Both the position numbers and the translations under genes were made by a program. Positions 13,207 to 24,935 of a stretch of DNA of 64,000 nucleotides are shown in pieces. A model generated the notes under the pieces. The model did not search any database. It saw nothing but the letters and a program-made list of their open reading frames with translations, and was not told where the DNA came from. This DNA comes from Gigaspora margarita (lineage: Eukaryota > Glomeromycota > Glomeromycetes > Diversisporales > Gigasporaceae): assembly GCA_009809945.1 (NCBI GenBank), contig WTPW01000019.1, positions 614,391 through 678,390 on the forward strand. The letters run 5' to 3'. Position 1 is the first letter of the stretch; each line of letters begins with the position of its first letter.

Positions 13207-14511
13207 TGATTATGGTTTTATTATTTATTTTAAAAATTATTAAGAGTAAAGAAGTGTTAGTTACACAAAATCCGATTAATACAACAATTTGGGAATTGTT
13301 TTTCTTGTTATCCAGCATGTGTCATACAACAAAACAGTAATAATATCTTTATTACCAATAGATGAAACCTTACATTTTATTGGTGAGGCACTTTTAAATT
13401 ATTAATTATTTAAAGTATAAGTACTGTACAGTACAGTATAGACTAAGCCGAGATTGTGACTATTAATAAAGTATTTAAAATTGCTATCATATTATATATA
13501 TATGATATAATGAATGTTTTTCCGAGAAATATAATATCAAATATGATGATTACCATGAACACAAATGATTCTCCAAATAAAGAAACTGATAATAATAGAA
13601 TAGTATCATGTTAATGTAAAAAAATTTTTACGATACGTAACTGTACGGGATTATCCGACTAAAGATATATGATCAAAAATAATTAATAATAATTAATAAT
13701 ACTTAATAATATATAATATATGATCAAAATATATGCATGTTTCATAATTTCACAGAAAATTTCATTAGCGAATATGCATTAAATTATACATGGCATAAAA
13801 AAAGAAATTACCCCTGTTGAAAAGGATAGATCTTTAAAGTTGAACTTGATGGACAATAATGGACATAAAATTTTAAGCGGCAAGACCAAGCCGGAAAAGA
13901 TTAACAACGATCATATAACATTTACAGTATGTTATACGTACCTGAAACAATTTATAGTTGTCATAACTTAACCTGAATGAATAAAATGTAGATAACAAGA
14001 AATTATTTATGAAGATCCATTATTTTAAATGAGGAATACTGGAGTACGTTACAGACTTGCTTTTTTGATTGTCAATATACTTATTCATGATTTTTTTATA
14101 GCCTTTCGTCTTTGTTCACGTGATCTGATAAGTTAGTCTTCTCTTCCTAGACTGTACTGTAATAAAAAGATTATTAGCATTTATAGTTACTGTAACTGAT
14201 ATTAAAATGTGTAACAGTCGAGTTGAACGCATACATTATTCGCGTAATGCATAAGTGATATGCATTGGCCGGATTTGTACATAAATAAAATTAAGATTTT
14301 ATACATCTATTTTCGTGTTACTTAAAGATAATAAATTAGAAGTTCTTCTAACCTACCTCTATCTTTTCACTGGGACTAAAGAAAAGGTATTGCATTCTTA
14401 TATTACATTTTCTATATATATATATATATATATTTATTTATTTTTTATATAGAGTCTAAAGCGCACTTTTAAGTGATTCTTGTTTGCTAACTGCATTTTT
14501 TTTTTTTTTTT

Positions 14512-14585
14512 NNNNNNNNNNNNNNNNNNNNNNNNNNNNNNNNNNNNNNNNNNNNNNNNNNNNNNNNNNNNNNNNNNNNNNNNNN
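14512..14585. other. Assembly gap (74 N)
   Basis: The gap sits between a T run and an A run, a likely foldback or homopolymer that broke the assembly. It lies about 500 bases upstream of the gene at 15098 and could hide promoter or 5' exon sequence. Confidence 0.99.
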
Positions 14586-15097
14586 AAAAAAAAAAAAAAA
14601 AAACTAGCCTAACGCTTATTATTTCCTCCTGTTTCAGTTTTTACTCGTGACGCTTTCTAACCTGGTATCCTTTATATATGCTTAAAGTTTTGAAACCTAC
14701 GTTTCAAACACTTTTTTGTATGTACTCATATGTTCGATATTTCGTTTGCTTATGATCGTTAACTTTGAGTACTCAAAATAACTCAAAATATATTCTTTCA
14801 GTATATTTTAATCTTAACTCAGACTTTTCTTTGTTTTTCAAAAAAAGTTTGCTGATTTTATTAATCAGTTAGGTTAAAAAAATTGCGTCACAACAGCTCC
14901 AACTGCTGTTAAAACGCTCTGCGAAACTTTTGTGGTTCGCGAATTATTCATCTACTGTATAAAAAAAAAAAAAATTAGTCGCTGTGCGGCTTCGACAAAC
15001 ATTTCACTCCTTTAGTAGTGCGGTCACGCACCTACACTCTCATATTAGGCAACTGTGGAATTTAACTTTTAAACATCATCAAAATAAATCTTTTGAT

Positions 15098-17926
15098 ATG
15101 GCGTTAACTGAAGAAAATAATCGTCGTCATTTATCTAATGAACCTACTTTTAGAAATTCTCATATAACTCAAATTAATGAAAGTGGTGAGCAGGACCGAC
15201 ATTCTGCAGCAAAAAGATATGGTACTTATGAATTAAATTGGACCTCTTCATCTGCTGAAAGTATTAGTACCGATGATGAAGTTATTGTTGATTTGGATGA
15301 TAATAATTTAAATGTTGAAGATTCCGCTCAAATTGTAAAGAAAAATTTAACTAGTCTAAAACATTCATCTTTACAAGATACAAGAAAAAAATTTTCATTA
15401 ACATCAAATAAACGATCTCATTCATCCTTTGGTATCGCTGTAACAACAACTAAAGTAACCGAAGTATTAGGGAATCAAAAAGAAAAAATTTTTAATAATG
15501 ATTCTTCATTTATTATTAAAAATGATATGACTAATCATTCTTCAATAAATGTTGAACAACGTCATTCACGTCAAGAAAAATTAAATATTTCATCAAATTT
15601 AAATGTTGAATATGAACGTAGACGTTCAATTCCTTCCCCACCACCTCCGATTACAACTCAAATTCCTCCTCCTCCAGTTCCTCAAATGAGAGAAAAGAGT
15701 CAAGTTTCATTTAATATTAATAATGTTAACTATAATAATAATGTTAACCATAATTCAATGCAAAAATCTTCTTTTATTCATGATCAATTATTATTACAAA
15801 AACAAAAAAATCGTATTTCGATAGGTCCAGTAAAAAGTAAAGGTGGTAAAAGAAAAAGTTTAAATTTTACAAAGATAAATCAACCTGAATTAATAATACC
15901 AAGGGATTCTTCATTTATTGATCCAAGATTATTGGCTAAAAAGAATAATTATCCTAATTATTCTATTAAAACACAAACAATTAATCGTAAATTAATTAAA
16001 CGTGAACAAAGTATTAGAAGAAACAAATTACCTCCAAGAAATATGGAGTTTGCTCCTACTTCTAATCCTATACTTTCTAATGATCCAACCGATATGGATG
16101 CTGATTTACCACCACTGAAATTAAATGGTCTTCCTTGGTTACCAGGACCTTCTAAACCTCCTCAATTACTTCATGCTTCTTTAATCCCTCTTCCAAATCG
16201 TTCTCAACGTGCATCTTCTTCTAATAATAATCGTACTTCTTATATTTCAACTAATAAACCTGGTCGAGTTTCAAGTTTAATTTCATCTGTAAATGTTAAA
16301 CGAAATTCAATTAATTTTCCTCAAAGTCGATTAAATCGTGTCAACTCTTCACGAAAACGTGTTTCAATTATGATTCCTACAACAAGGCGTGCTTCATTAA
16401 TATTTAGACAACAAATATTAGAAGAAAGTTTAATGATGTCATTTGGTCAACAATTTTCTACAAATTCTCAACCTATTAATTCAACAAAACCATTAATACG
16501 TAGAAAAACTAAAAAAGGTAGTAATGCTAAAGTAGAGGATAGAGAAGCAAGACGTGAAAGAAGAAGAAGAAAGGAAAAAAGAGTAAAAAATATTATGGAA
16601 CAAGATACTTTTGAAAATTCATCAAATAATAATAATTTAATTAATCGTCAAGTAGATATAAAAATGGAAAATACAAAAAAGTCCCTTAACGAGTTAGAAA
16701 TTACTAAACCTATAGAAACTCCAGAATTATTAACAAATAAAGAAAATATTACAATTTCACAACCTTCATCAAGGCGTTCATTAAATGATTTAACCACCAC
16801 CACCACAAACAATATAAACAATATAAACAATATAAACAATTTAAACAATTTAAACAATATAAATAATAATATAAATGGAGATTCATCATCATCATCAGCA
16901 TTTTGTTCATCTCCACCTGATAGAGAACATTCACCTTTTCCATCTCACCTTTCAAGATCCAAATCTAATCAAGAAACATCTAGATTTTTACCTCAACGTC
17001 CTCCTCCTCCTCCTCCTCCACATCCTCCACCACTTGGACCATTACCTGTAATACCAATTCTTTCACCACCTCCTTCTTCAAATTTGACACCTTCACCTGA
17101 TGAAGAGTATGATCAACAATTAAAAATAATTGATGAATCAAATTCAATAAATCAAATACCACCACCCCTTTTAAGCCCTAGAACACAAAAACTTGGAATA
17201 CTTGGAGGATTATTTAATAAACAATCTTCAGGTTTACCATTAAATTCACCAGGAATGTCGAATATACCATCATCTATACCTTTATCACCATCACAATCGA
17301 CAAAGCAACAATTTTTATATCCACGACCTCCATCACCTCCTCCGATCAACTCACCACCACAATCACCACCATTGAGTCCTTCACGTGCAATAAGATTACC
17401 AACATCTCGAGTAGTTAAACCAAGACGTACTAATGATACAACACCAACTATTCAAGATCCAGAAAAATTAAGGAAAATGGAACAATTTGAAGCTTTAATT
17501 GCAAGTACAGAAGCGCAAAATAATAAAAAATCAAAAACAGGAAAAATACGAGCGCTTACTACTGCAATAATTCCTACAACATCAAATTCTTCTTCTTCTT
17601 CTTCTTCTTCTTCTTCGAATCCTGTAAACACATATACAACAAATTCAAATGCAGAGAAAAAGAAAAAGAAGACAGGTCCTTATATTCCTAATGGACGTAG
17701 AAATTCTAGTACATCATCTAATGGATCAGATAACAATGGTGAACAACAAAATAATGAGTTGAAAATTGGTGTTGAAGAATCTAGATCATCCTTAACATCA
17801 TTGGCTACTTCAGTTGCTGAATCTGTTCATTATCGACCAGAAGAAAAGAATAAACTTGGAAAACCTGGTCCAACTGATGAAGATGGAGTTATTAGAGTCA
17901 CATTAACACCTAAAGTTTGTCGATAA
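15098..17926 (+). CDS. Large low-complexity, Ser/Asn/Pro-rich protein of unknown function
   Basis: This is a single open frame of 942 codons ending in TAA at 17924-17926. I chose the ATG at 15098 because it has G at -3 and G at +4. The frame stays open upstream to a GTG at 14984, but GTG is not a usual eukaryotic start, so those 38 codons are probably 5' UTR or part of an upstream exon.

I recognise no folded domain. Visible features are a Pro-rich SH3/WW-type stretch near residues 180-196, a basic block RRERRRRKEKR near 484-498 that could be a nuclear localisation signal, Asn-rich repeats near 569-592, a PPPPPPPHPPP tract near 634-648, more Pro/Ser near 743-765, poly-Ser near 830-840, a Lys run near 853-858 and a short charged end (TPKVCR). 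There is no signal peptide or membrane segment. A disordered scaffold, signalling or cytoskeletal-adaptor role is possible but unproven. The intact frame over 2.8 kb of AT-rich DNA argues for selection. Confidence 0.85.
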   Translation: MALTEENNRRHLSNEPTFRNSHITQINESGEQDRHSAAKRYGTYELNWTSSSAESISTDDEVIVDLDDNNLNVEDSAQIVKKNLTSLKHSSLQDTRKKFSLTSNKRSHSSFGIAVTTTKVTEVLGNQKEKIFNNDSSFIIKNDMTNHSSINVEQRHSRQEKLNISSNLNVEYERRRSIPSPPPPITTQIPPPPVPQMREKSQVSFNINNVNYNNNVNHNSMQKSSFIHDQLLLQKQKNRISIGPVKSKGGKRKSLNFTKINQPELIIPRDSSFIDPRLLAKKNNYPNYSIKTQTINRKLIKREQSIRRNKLPPRNMEFAPTSNPILSNDPTDMDADLPPLKLNGLPWLPGPSKPPQLLHASLIPLPNRSQRASSSNNNRTSYISTNKPGRVSSLISSVNVKRNSINFPQSRLNRVNSSRKRVSIMIPTTRRASLIFRQQILEESLMMSFGQQFSTNSQPINSTKPLIRRKTKKGSNAKVEDREARRERRRRKEKRVKNIMEQDTFENSSNNNNLINRQVDIKMENTKKSLNELEITKPIETPELLTNKENITISQPSSRRSLNDLTTTTTNNINNINNINNLNNLNNINNNINGDSSSSSAFCSSPPDREHSPFPSHLSRSKSNQETSRFLPQRPPPPPPPHPPPLGPLPVIPILSPPPSSNLTPSPDEEYDQQLKIIDESNSINQIPPPLLSPRTQKLGILGGLFNKQSSGLPLNSPGMSNIPSSIPLSPSQSTKQQFLYPRPPSPPPINSPPQSPPLSPSRAIRLPTSRVVKPRRTNDTTPTIQDPEKLRKMEQFEALIASTEAQNNKKSKTGKIRALTTAIIPTTSNSSSSSSSSSSNPVNTYTTNSNAEKKKKKTGPYIPNGRRNSSTSSNGSDNNGEQQNNELKIGVEESRSSLTSLATSVAESVHYRPEEKNKLGKPGPTDEDGVIRVTLTPKVCR

Positions 17927-20900
17927 TCCCAATACTATTTATCTCTTTGTATATATATATATGTCTTGTACTTTTACGTTTATTTTTTTGTATTGTATAT
18001 AGATATTTTTAGGGGTGATAAAATTTTTATTTTATTTTATTTTTATTTTTTTTTTGTTTTAGGTATTTGTAAATTATTTTATTAATTGAACATGGAATTT
18101 ATTATTCACATAACTCCTCTTTCAAACAAAAAAAAAAAAAAATTTAAAGATCTATATTATTTTAAATCTATCATTTTATCATTCATAATTATTAATAACA
18201 TCTTTTTTTATTTTTTTTAATTATTATTATTTACAAGTATATACCTATATATTTATTTATTTATTTTAATAATAATAAAAAAATTTTCAATAAATTTTCA
18301 TAATACTTTAGACTTTGTTATAATTTATCATAAATACAGTATTATGTTTTTTACAATTTTACAATCAAAATTTACACTACAGCATATGTGTACATATTTA
18401 TTTATTAATAGATAAAATTATAGCATAGTTTAAACAATAAATATAAATATAATTATAAATGAAATACAGTAATATCAATAGTTCTCTCTTAGAGATATCT
18501 GATATACTTACTTATCATAAATTTCGTACTACGTAATTTCGTGCTAGCTGTTAGAGTATGTATTAATAATTGATTTCTCGCGAGATATGGTGTCATCTCA
18601 CATCTCACACAATGTCTCGTGTGGATGTGATAGTCATCTCACGCAAGTCGCGCGAGATACAGTACATCTTTTTTCTTTTTAAATGTTATTTGCTGATTTA
18701 TATTATAAAATTTATTAAATACAGCATATATCAGTTTAAATATAGTATCATCAATGATACGTATAGATTAGATGAACGTACATATTAAAAAAAAAAAAAA
18801 AAACTCTAAATTTGAATATTTTCGTCTGATTAGTGCTTAACTTTTGCCAGATCCTGATCGACTAATTATTAGAGGATCGACTGTCGCGATAAGGGTTTGC
18901 ATATGATCGACTAAGTATTTTTCCACGTGAAATAACCCAACCATTCGTAACTATCCATCTTTTAAAAATTGTTAGTTGTAGACAATTCGTAACCAATCAT
19001 AACAGATAATAACAGATAATCGCATGCCAATTTTACATAAAATAATTATATACATATCGTAAATCAAAATTTAAATGATCTACTGTACAAAATAATAATA
19101 ATAAATAATAATAATGCATATGAAATTTTTTCAAGTTCATTTTGCGGATCTTTTTACTATACAATTAGCTTTTATTACTTATGACAACCTTTTTTTTATT
19201 AAACAGATATCTATTCAAAAAATCAAATAAACCAAATTTTTCAACCATTTTAAAAATGGCTGTGTAACACCCATACATACAGTATATGGTATGGGTGAGC
19301 AAATCAATACGTATAGTACAGGCCGATTTTTACTGATCTGGTGTTATATATCACATAGATTAATGTTAGGATTTATAGCTGTACAGTACTATACTGATCT
19401 ATAATTTCGTATATACTAATTTTAAATAAAGAAATCTTATCAAATTTAGTCAAACTTGCTTAATGATGGATCGACCTTCAAAAAGACTGGTACCAAACCA
19501 CGGACCAAATAAGTGAAGTCCATTAATAAAAAAGATTATCATATTGGTAATTCATTAATATTGACTAGTCTAACTTTATTATATCGAGATTATCATTAAT
19601 CTTCACTATATCGAGAGTTTACTATAATTAAAGTGACTTGTAGGCCGGACATAGTTCAGACTACGATTCTAATTTATATAAAAAATAAAATAAGTTAATG
19701 AAAATTTTTTTTCATAAAATGTTGATATACAAGCAGTATTAGTATATAAGTGGTTCTCTAATTAATGGTTTTTAATTACTAATTTAAATAGGCGTTAAAA
19801 TCCCAGATTCTAATATTAAAATTGTTGAGACTCATTCTCTATATCCTGTCATACTATTTAACCAAAAGAAATAGATTAGGCAATGAATCTGCATAATAAT
19901 GTTGCTTGAATATATTAGTTACAAAATTATTATAATTATTCTAATATATAACTAGAATCAAGTTATCTTTATTAACTTTGCATAAAAAAATACATTGAAT
20001 ATTTTAACAAAATATATAATTATGGAAATTAATCTGCTAAAATTCCCAAATAATTCCGTGAAATAAATTAATTGTAGAATGTATGTAGGTATGTTTCAAA
20101 ATTTTTAAACTAAAAAGATGAGAGGCAAACCTTACGTTTAATAGGAAAAGAAAAATTAAATCCAAAATATTAAAAAAGATTATAATTTTATGATGGGCCG
20201 ACCCGACCGGATTACAGAGATCAACTGATCAAGACGAACCGATCTATCTTCAGGCTAGCTTCGCTCAAACTATTTACAGTATATATTAAAAAAAAAGCCG
20301 AATTTTTAAATGAAGCTAGCATAATAACTACAACCTAAACCAAATTTAATAAAAATAATATCATTCATTACATCATATCTAACTCTTGGATGGGTTGTAA
20401 TATGTTGTATATGGAGTAGGGATATTAATAGAGTAAGGTATTCTGGGGTAACTCCAAAGTATAGCCCATTCCATACCGATGTGGTTTTGACATGCGACTT
20501 ATTAAGGTATTATTTATAGGAGTAAATACTCTGGAGTAGCTTATACCCCGAAGTATTATGTATAATATATTTTCATCGTTTGTCACACATAATAATAATC
20601 ATTATAATATGTTGGATATTGAGACATTTAACTTTATTTATTATTCTTAGTTAAAAGTTAGCAAGGGAAAACCTGTAAGTGAATATTTGAGTTACTAGCT
20701 TAGTATTTCAGTCAGAATTATTGCTGTTTGCAATATTCTGTATCCTCTCAAAAATTATCAAAAAAAAAAATTGTGGTGATTATTAGTGATTTTTGATTTC
20801 TTCAAACTATCCTGATATCGCGATATGAAATTATAATATCGAATAGCAAAATGAAATTAAAAAATCAATAGTAACCACCAGTAATCAAGCTCTTTTTTTA

Positions 20901-21640
20901 AATAATTTTTAAGAGGATTACAGAATTTTGCAAACCACAATAAATTTCCATATTTTAATTTAGACCCCTAAAAAAGGATTTCGCAAAAATCAGCATAACG
21001 ATAAGTGATATTCAAAAAGGTTAAATAAAATATCCTTCTCACTAGTAAAATGCATTAAATCTCTTCAAATATACTTTTATATTACCAATACTAGTAGTTT
21101 ATTAACCTATCACGCACTGCAACAGTGCAATGCGAACCCTTGTTAATAATTAATAACTAATTCCATTGGCTCCATTGGTTAGTAATGTTTTCAATGGAGT
21201 ATATCCATTGCCAACCCTGCTCATAGGCATGCCTCTTAACTCCATGCCCCCAACCCTAAGTGTATCTGCGCAAAATAATTAACCCTATATTATATATCGG
21301 AATAACACTGTAGTTTCATATAGCAAGTTCTATATATATTTTGTATAGTTATATAAAAATTACAATAATTTATATATAAATTTTAATTATGATAATGAGA
21401 CCAACATAATTAACAATACTAACGATTACTAGAAGTTTACACGATTATGTGAATTATAATGTTTTATATGTTGAGCATCTTTAAGTTGTTCGGTCTAATA
21501 GATATTCATCATTTAACAAGTTTTGAGAAAATATATCATAGCGATTTATATAATAATTAATTATTAGACCTTTTTTTTGCAAAACAATATAATATTTTTG
21601 AATTTTTGAAATCAAAAACCAGCAAAACTAGCAATATCAA
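17927..21640. other. 3' flank and intergenic DNA without a recognised gene
   Basis: T-rich DNA and AATAATAAAA runs follow the stop of the large gene and would suit 3'-end formation, but no single poly(A) signal stands out. At 18575-18660 TCTCACATCTCACA and GCGAGATA words recur. At 19263-19300 CACCCATAC and GTATGGGTG form a small palindrome. At 20430-20560 GGGGTA and TACCCC words look like a decayed inverted-repeat element. I see no coding region. Confidence 0.5.
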
Positions 21641-21643
21641 TTA

Positions 21644-22143
21644 TTAAGGATGATAAAAGATATTTGGATGGTTTTCGAGATCAAACGCAATTGCGGGTGT
21701 GCCTGTATCACACTCAGTAATTCGGTTAATTCTAGTGACTGAAGTACAAACATTTGGGACGCCTGGTTGATTCATTGCCCTTTACAAAATAAAAGGAAGG
21801 ATTAATGTTAAAGAATTTGAAAAACATGAAATCAGTCTTCATCCATACCACGGTATATTCACACGTATTTGACCAATCCATGCTCCAATTGCATTGCCAT
21901 TTGGAAATGTAAATACGACATCATTATAGCTTGTTGCTTTATTTGTCGTAAGATTTGTGATAATCGCAGCCTTACTTTGGCCGGAACTGCCATTTCGAAA
22001 ACCTGGAGCAGTGAGAACATCATTGAAACCTGCTTCATTCCACTCAAATACAATGGCGGGCATATATTGATCTTTCTTTAGAGCTTTGAGAACCAAAGTA
22101 GCTATTTTAGAATTTTGAAGCACGGGAGGGAGTCTATCAAACG
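21644..22143 (-). CDS. 3' part of a spliced gene, two exons, product unknown
   Basis: Reading right to left, exon 1 is 22143-21849, preceded by an acceptor-like TTTAG. A 69-bp intron (21848-21780) has donor GTATGG and acceptor TAAAG. Exon 2 is 21779-21644 and ends in TAA. Splicing joins TG to GGC in frame, giving ...IPWAMNQPGVPN..., and removes the stop that otherwise follows exon 1.

The product fragment is about 143 residues. It contains WNEAGFNDVLTAPGF, VFTFPNGNAIGAWIGQ, two Cys in exon 2 and the end HPNIFYHP. I do not recognise the family. The mix of Trp, Gly, Pro and beta-prone segments looks like a globular, perhaps extracellular, protein. No upstream exon with a start codon is visible before the transposon nest at 22.7 kb, so the gene may be truncated or its 5' exons may lie beyond. 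Confidence 0.6.
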
Positions 22144-22149
22144 CTAAAC

Positions 22150-22680
22150 ATGAGAATATTAATCAATATGTATGTTGGCAGGGAAATAATTTAATTGCTA
22201 ATTTTTTACAGACTTGTGTCGCTTTTTTTTGCAAGTTTTCTAGCGTTTTTTTCTTGAAAATATTTAAGCTTGTTGCACATATTTACGGACCAGATTATTA
22301 TAAAGTTTATTTTGTGTGATTTCGTGATTTAAAGAGTCCAAGTTTAGGAATTTTTTTACAGAATGTAAATTTATGCATGCGGAATTTATTGTCACATGTT
22401 AATTGATGTCTTGATCGATGTCACAGGAAATTTTGTCTAAACTATTATCATCATTTGACGTTAATATGTAATAGTTATTCCATGTTTTATCATAGATATC
22501 ATTAACATGCATGATATCGCAAAAAAGTTCTGGTTACGTGATAACCGATAAAAATCTTTAAAACCTCTATCCGGTTATATTTTTTATATCCGGATTAACC
22601 CGGTTTTATCATAGTATATGTCCGGATTTAAATTTAAATCAGGATTTATTTAATATCCGGATATAAAAACCGGTTGGTCT
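22150..22680. other. Intergenic DNA with short palindromic words
   Basis: No coding sequence is visible. At 22550-22675 repeated words ATCCGG, AACCGG and CCGGTT (ATCCGGATTAACCCGG) suggest a decayed inverted-repeat element. Confidence 0.45.
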
Positions 22681-22686
22681 ACGGGC

Positions 22687-23464
22687 ACTAGGGTGTCCAG
22701 GATTATGCGAAAGCATAATATGCGCATAATTTACCAATTTTTCCCATCGCATATGCTTCATATAATCGAGCAAAAAAAAATTAGTGGTAGCTCTCCCACA
22801 AAATTTTTACCCCACGTGATTCTAACCAATCAAAATTTAGGATCAGGTGTAACGTGACAGTCAAAACAAATGTGTTTTGTTTTCTAAGTAAAAAACTTAC
22901 GCGTAAAATTAAAGCTAAAAAAAACCGCGTTATAGTTAGGGTTAGGGTTAGAATAATATAGTGGCTACTAGAAAATTTCACAAGGAACTTTTTTACTTAG
23001 GACGCAGTAGATGGTTTCTTAATAAAAATTTAGAGCTATCCCTGTTTTTTTGTAAAAAAGTGAGTTCGCTTTGATTTTTATGTTACACCTGATCTTAAAT
23101 TTTAATTGGTTAAAATCATGTGGGGTAAAAAATTTTGTGGGAGAGCTATCGCCAGGTTAGGGTGTCCAGAATTATGCGATGCGATTGGGTAAATTATGTG
23201 ATTTCACCAAGGTCAATTATGCGATGGATGCGAATTATGCATTTTCTTAATTAGAATTTGTCAATTATGCCAACTTTTTGGAATATTTCGAACTTTTTTG
23301 CAGAAGTTTTCAGAATTCACATTTTATTTAAACACATTTTTCCGCCAATCAAATCTCACTCACGTGCCTTTATGCTTTTTATTTTTAATTATGCGAAGCA
23401 TATGCGATGTGAAAAATAGTAAATTATGTGCATAATTTCGCATCACATAATCCTGGACACCCTA
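22687..23464. mobile_element. TAGGGTGTCCAGGATTATGC inverted-repeat element, compound
   Basis: TAGGGTGTCCAG(G/A)ATTATGCGA occurs at 22691 and again, in direct orientation, at 23159. Its complement CATAATCCTGGACACCCTA closes the block at 23462. The interval 23159-23463 is therefore a complete inverted-repeat element of about 305 bp, and 22691-22780 is the left part of a second copy cut off by the element at 22782-23152. Inner words GCATATGC and AATTATGCG recur in both orientations. CCAGGT lies next to both ends of the right-hand copy and may be its TSD. Confidence 0.7.
22782..23152. mobile_element. MITE with about 70-bp inverted repeats
   Basis: The left arm begins TAGCTCTCCCACAAAATTTT and continues through CCCCACGTGATT, CCAATCAAAATTTA and GATCAGGTGTAAC. 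The right arm returns the complement, ending AAAATTTTGTGGGAGAGCTA. The centre holds TTAGGGTTAGGGTTAG near 22936, two telomere-like units by chance or capture. The element separates two copies of the TAGGGTGTCC family. Confidence 0.78.
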
Positions 23465-23499
23465 CCCAGGTCTACAGACAAGCGTCCTTAAAATATACC

Positions 23500-23607
23500 C
23501 GGGGTATAGGCTCTTAACCTATAACCTCTAAATAAATAAGCTAAATTTAAAATAGCTATCACGTGCTAACTAAATTGAGAAACAGGATAAAAGCCTATAC
23601 CCCTGCT
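23500..23607. mobile_element. Small MITE, GGGGTATAGGC termini
   Basis: CCGGGGTATAGGCTCTTA on the left is answered by TAAAAGCCTATACCCC on the right over about 105 bp. No ORF or certain TSD is seen. Confidence 0.55.
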
Positions 23608-23624
23608 TAAACAGCCCCTACGGA

Positions 23625-24931
23625 TGCAAATCTTACGTTTTTGATACTCCTGCACTTACTTTTTTGATACTGATCGACATGAAAATCTCAGTAAAAATAA
23701 GAATTTTTTCAAAACATTGAGCGAAGATATCTTGGCAACCATAAGACCAAATTTGGTAAAACTTTTTTTATTTGAATTCTATGGCTTCATAGAATTCAAA
23801 TAAAAAAAAAATTCATTGAATTTAGTCAAGTGGTTGTTAAGTTATTTTCACTCAAAGTCAGAGAAAATCAAAACGCCTATCAAAATAGAAGCTGTGCCAA
23901 ATTTTTTATCTAACTTTGAGCAAAGATACCTCGATAACCATCTGATCAAATTTGATAAAACTTTTTTTTTGAATTCTATAGCTTCATATAATTCAAAAAA
24001 AAATTTTTATCGTATTTAGTCAAGTGGTTGTCAAGATATCTTTGCTTAAAGTCAAAACTATCAAAATAGAAGCTGAGCCAAATTTTTTTCTAAATTTGAG
24101 CGAAGATATCTTGATGACCATCTAACAAAATTCGATAAAACTTTTTTATATGAATTTTATAAAGCCATAGAATTCAAATAAAAAAGTTTTATCGAATTTG
24201 ATTAGATAGTCGTCAAGACATCTTCACTCAAATTTAGAAAAAAATTTGGCGCAGCTTTTATTTTGATACTATATCCTATTATGAATAAGCACTCCCTTTT
24301 TTGAAATTTCAAACTCAACATTCTTGATAATATCTTATCAAACTTTAATAAAAATTTTTTTATTTAAATTTTATAGATCTATAAAATTTAAATAAAAAAA
24401 TTTTTATTAAGTTTGATAAGATAGTTATCAAGAACGTTGAGTTTGAAATTTCAAAAAAGGGGGTGCTTATTTATGATAGGATACAGTAGTTGTTTTGATT
24501 TTTTTCTAACTTTGAGCGAAGATATCTTGACAACCACTTGACTAAATTCGATAAAAATTTTTTTATTTAAATTATATGAAGCTATAGAATTCAAAAAAAA
24601 AGTTTTATCAAATTTGGTCAAATGGTTGTCGAGGTATCTTTGCTCAAAGTTAGATAAAAAATTTGGCACAGCTTCTATTTTGATAGGCGTTTTGATTTCT
24701 CTAACTTTGAGTGAAGATAACTCAGCAACTACTTGACTAAATTCAATGAATTTTTTTTATTTGAATTCTATAAAGCCATAGAATTCAAATAAAAAAAGTT
24801 TTACCAAATTTGGTCTTATGGTTGCCAAGATATCTTCACTCAAAGTTTTGAAAATTCTTATTTTTACTAGGATTTTCATGTTGATCAGTATCAAAAAAGT
24901 AAGTACAGGAGTATCAAAAACGTAAGATTTG
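23625..24931. mobile_element. 1.3-kb foldback element with 8-9 bp TSD
   Basis: The whole block is one large palindrome. It opens GCAAATCTTACGTTTTTGAT and closes with the complement. Its arms carry four or more diverged units built from GCGAAGATATCTTG, a TTGTCAAG or GGCAACCA word, and a GAATTCTAT...ATAGAATTC hairpin. CCTACGGA flanks it at 23617-23624 and 24933-24940, and CCCTACGGA if the shared base is counted. TSDs of 8 to 9 bp fit hAT or Mutator-like elements. There is no transposase; the 60-70 aa frames inside are arms of the palindrome. Confidence 0.8.
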
Positions 24932-24935
24932 CCCT

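Larger units (their letters stand above)
11890..14511. other. Intergenic DNA upstream of the large gene
   Basis: No gene is recognised. Two tandem repeats are listed separately. A TATA-rich run lies at 14410-14440. The stretch ends in a T run adjoining an assembly gap. Confidence 0.5.

Noticed and set aside
14984..15097. GTG start for the large gene
   Set aside because: GTG is not a usual eukaryotic start; the ATG at 15098 has a better context. An upstream exon cannot be excluded.
16648..17349. Minus-strand frames opposite the large gene
   Set aside because: They are low-complexity shadows of the Asn-, Pro- and Ser-rich codons on the plus strand.
22930..22955. Telomere repeat (TTAGGG)
   Set aside because: Only two to three units inside a MITE; too short for a telomere or a significant interstitial array.
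23816..24669. Two similar 67-72 codon frames on opposite strands
   Set aside because: They are the two arms of the 1.3-kb foldback element and so mirror each other; not genes.
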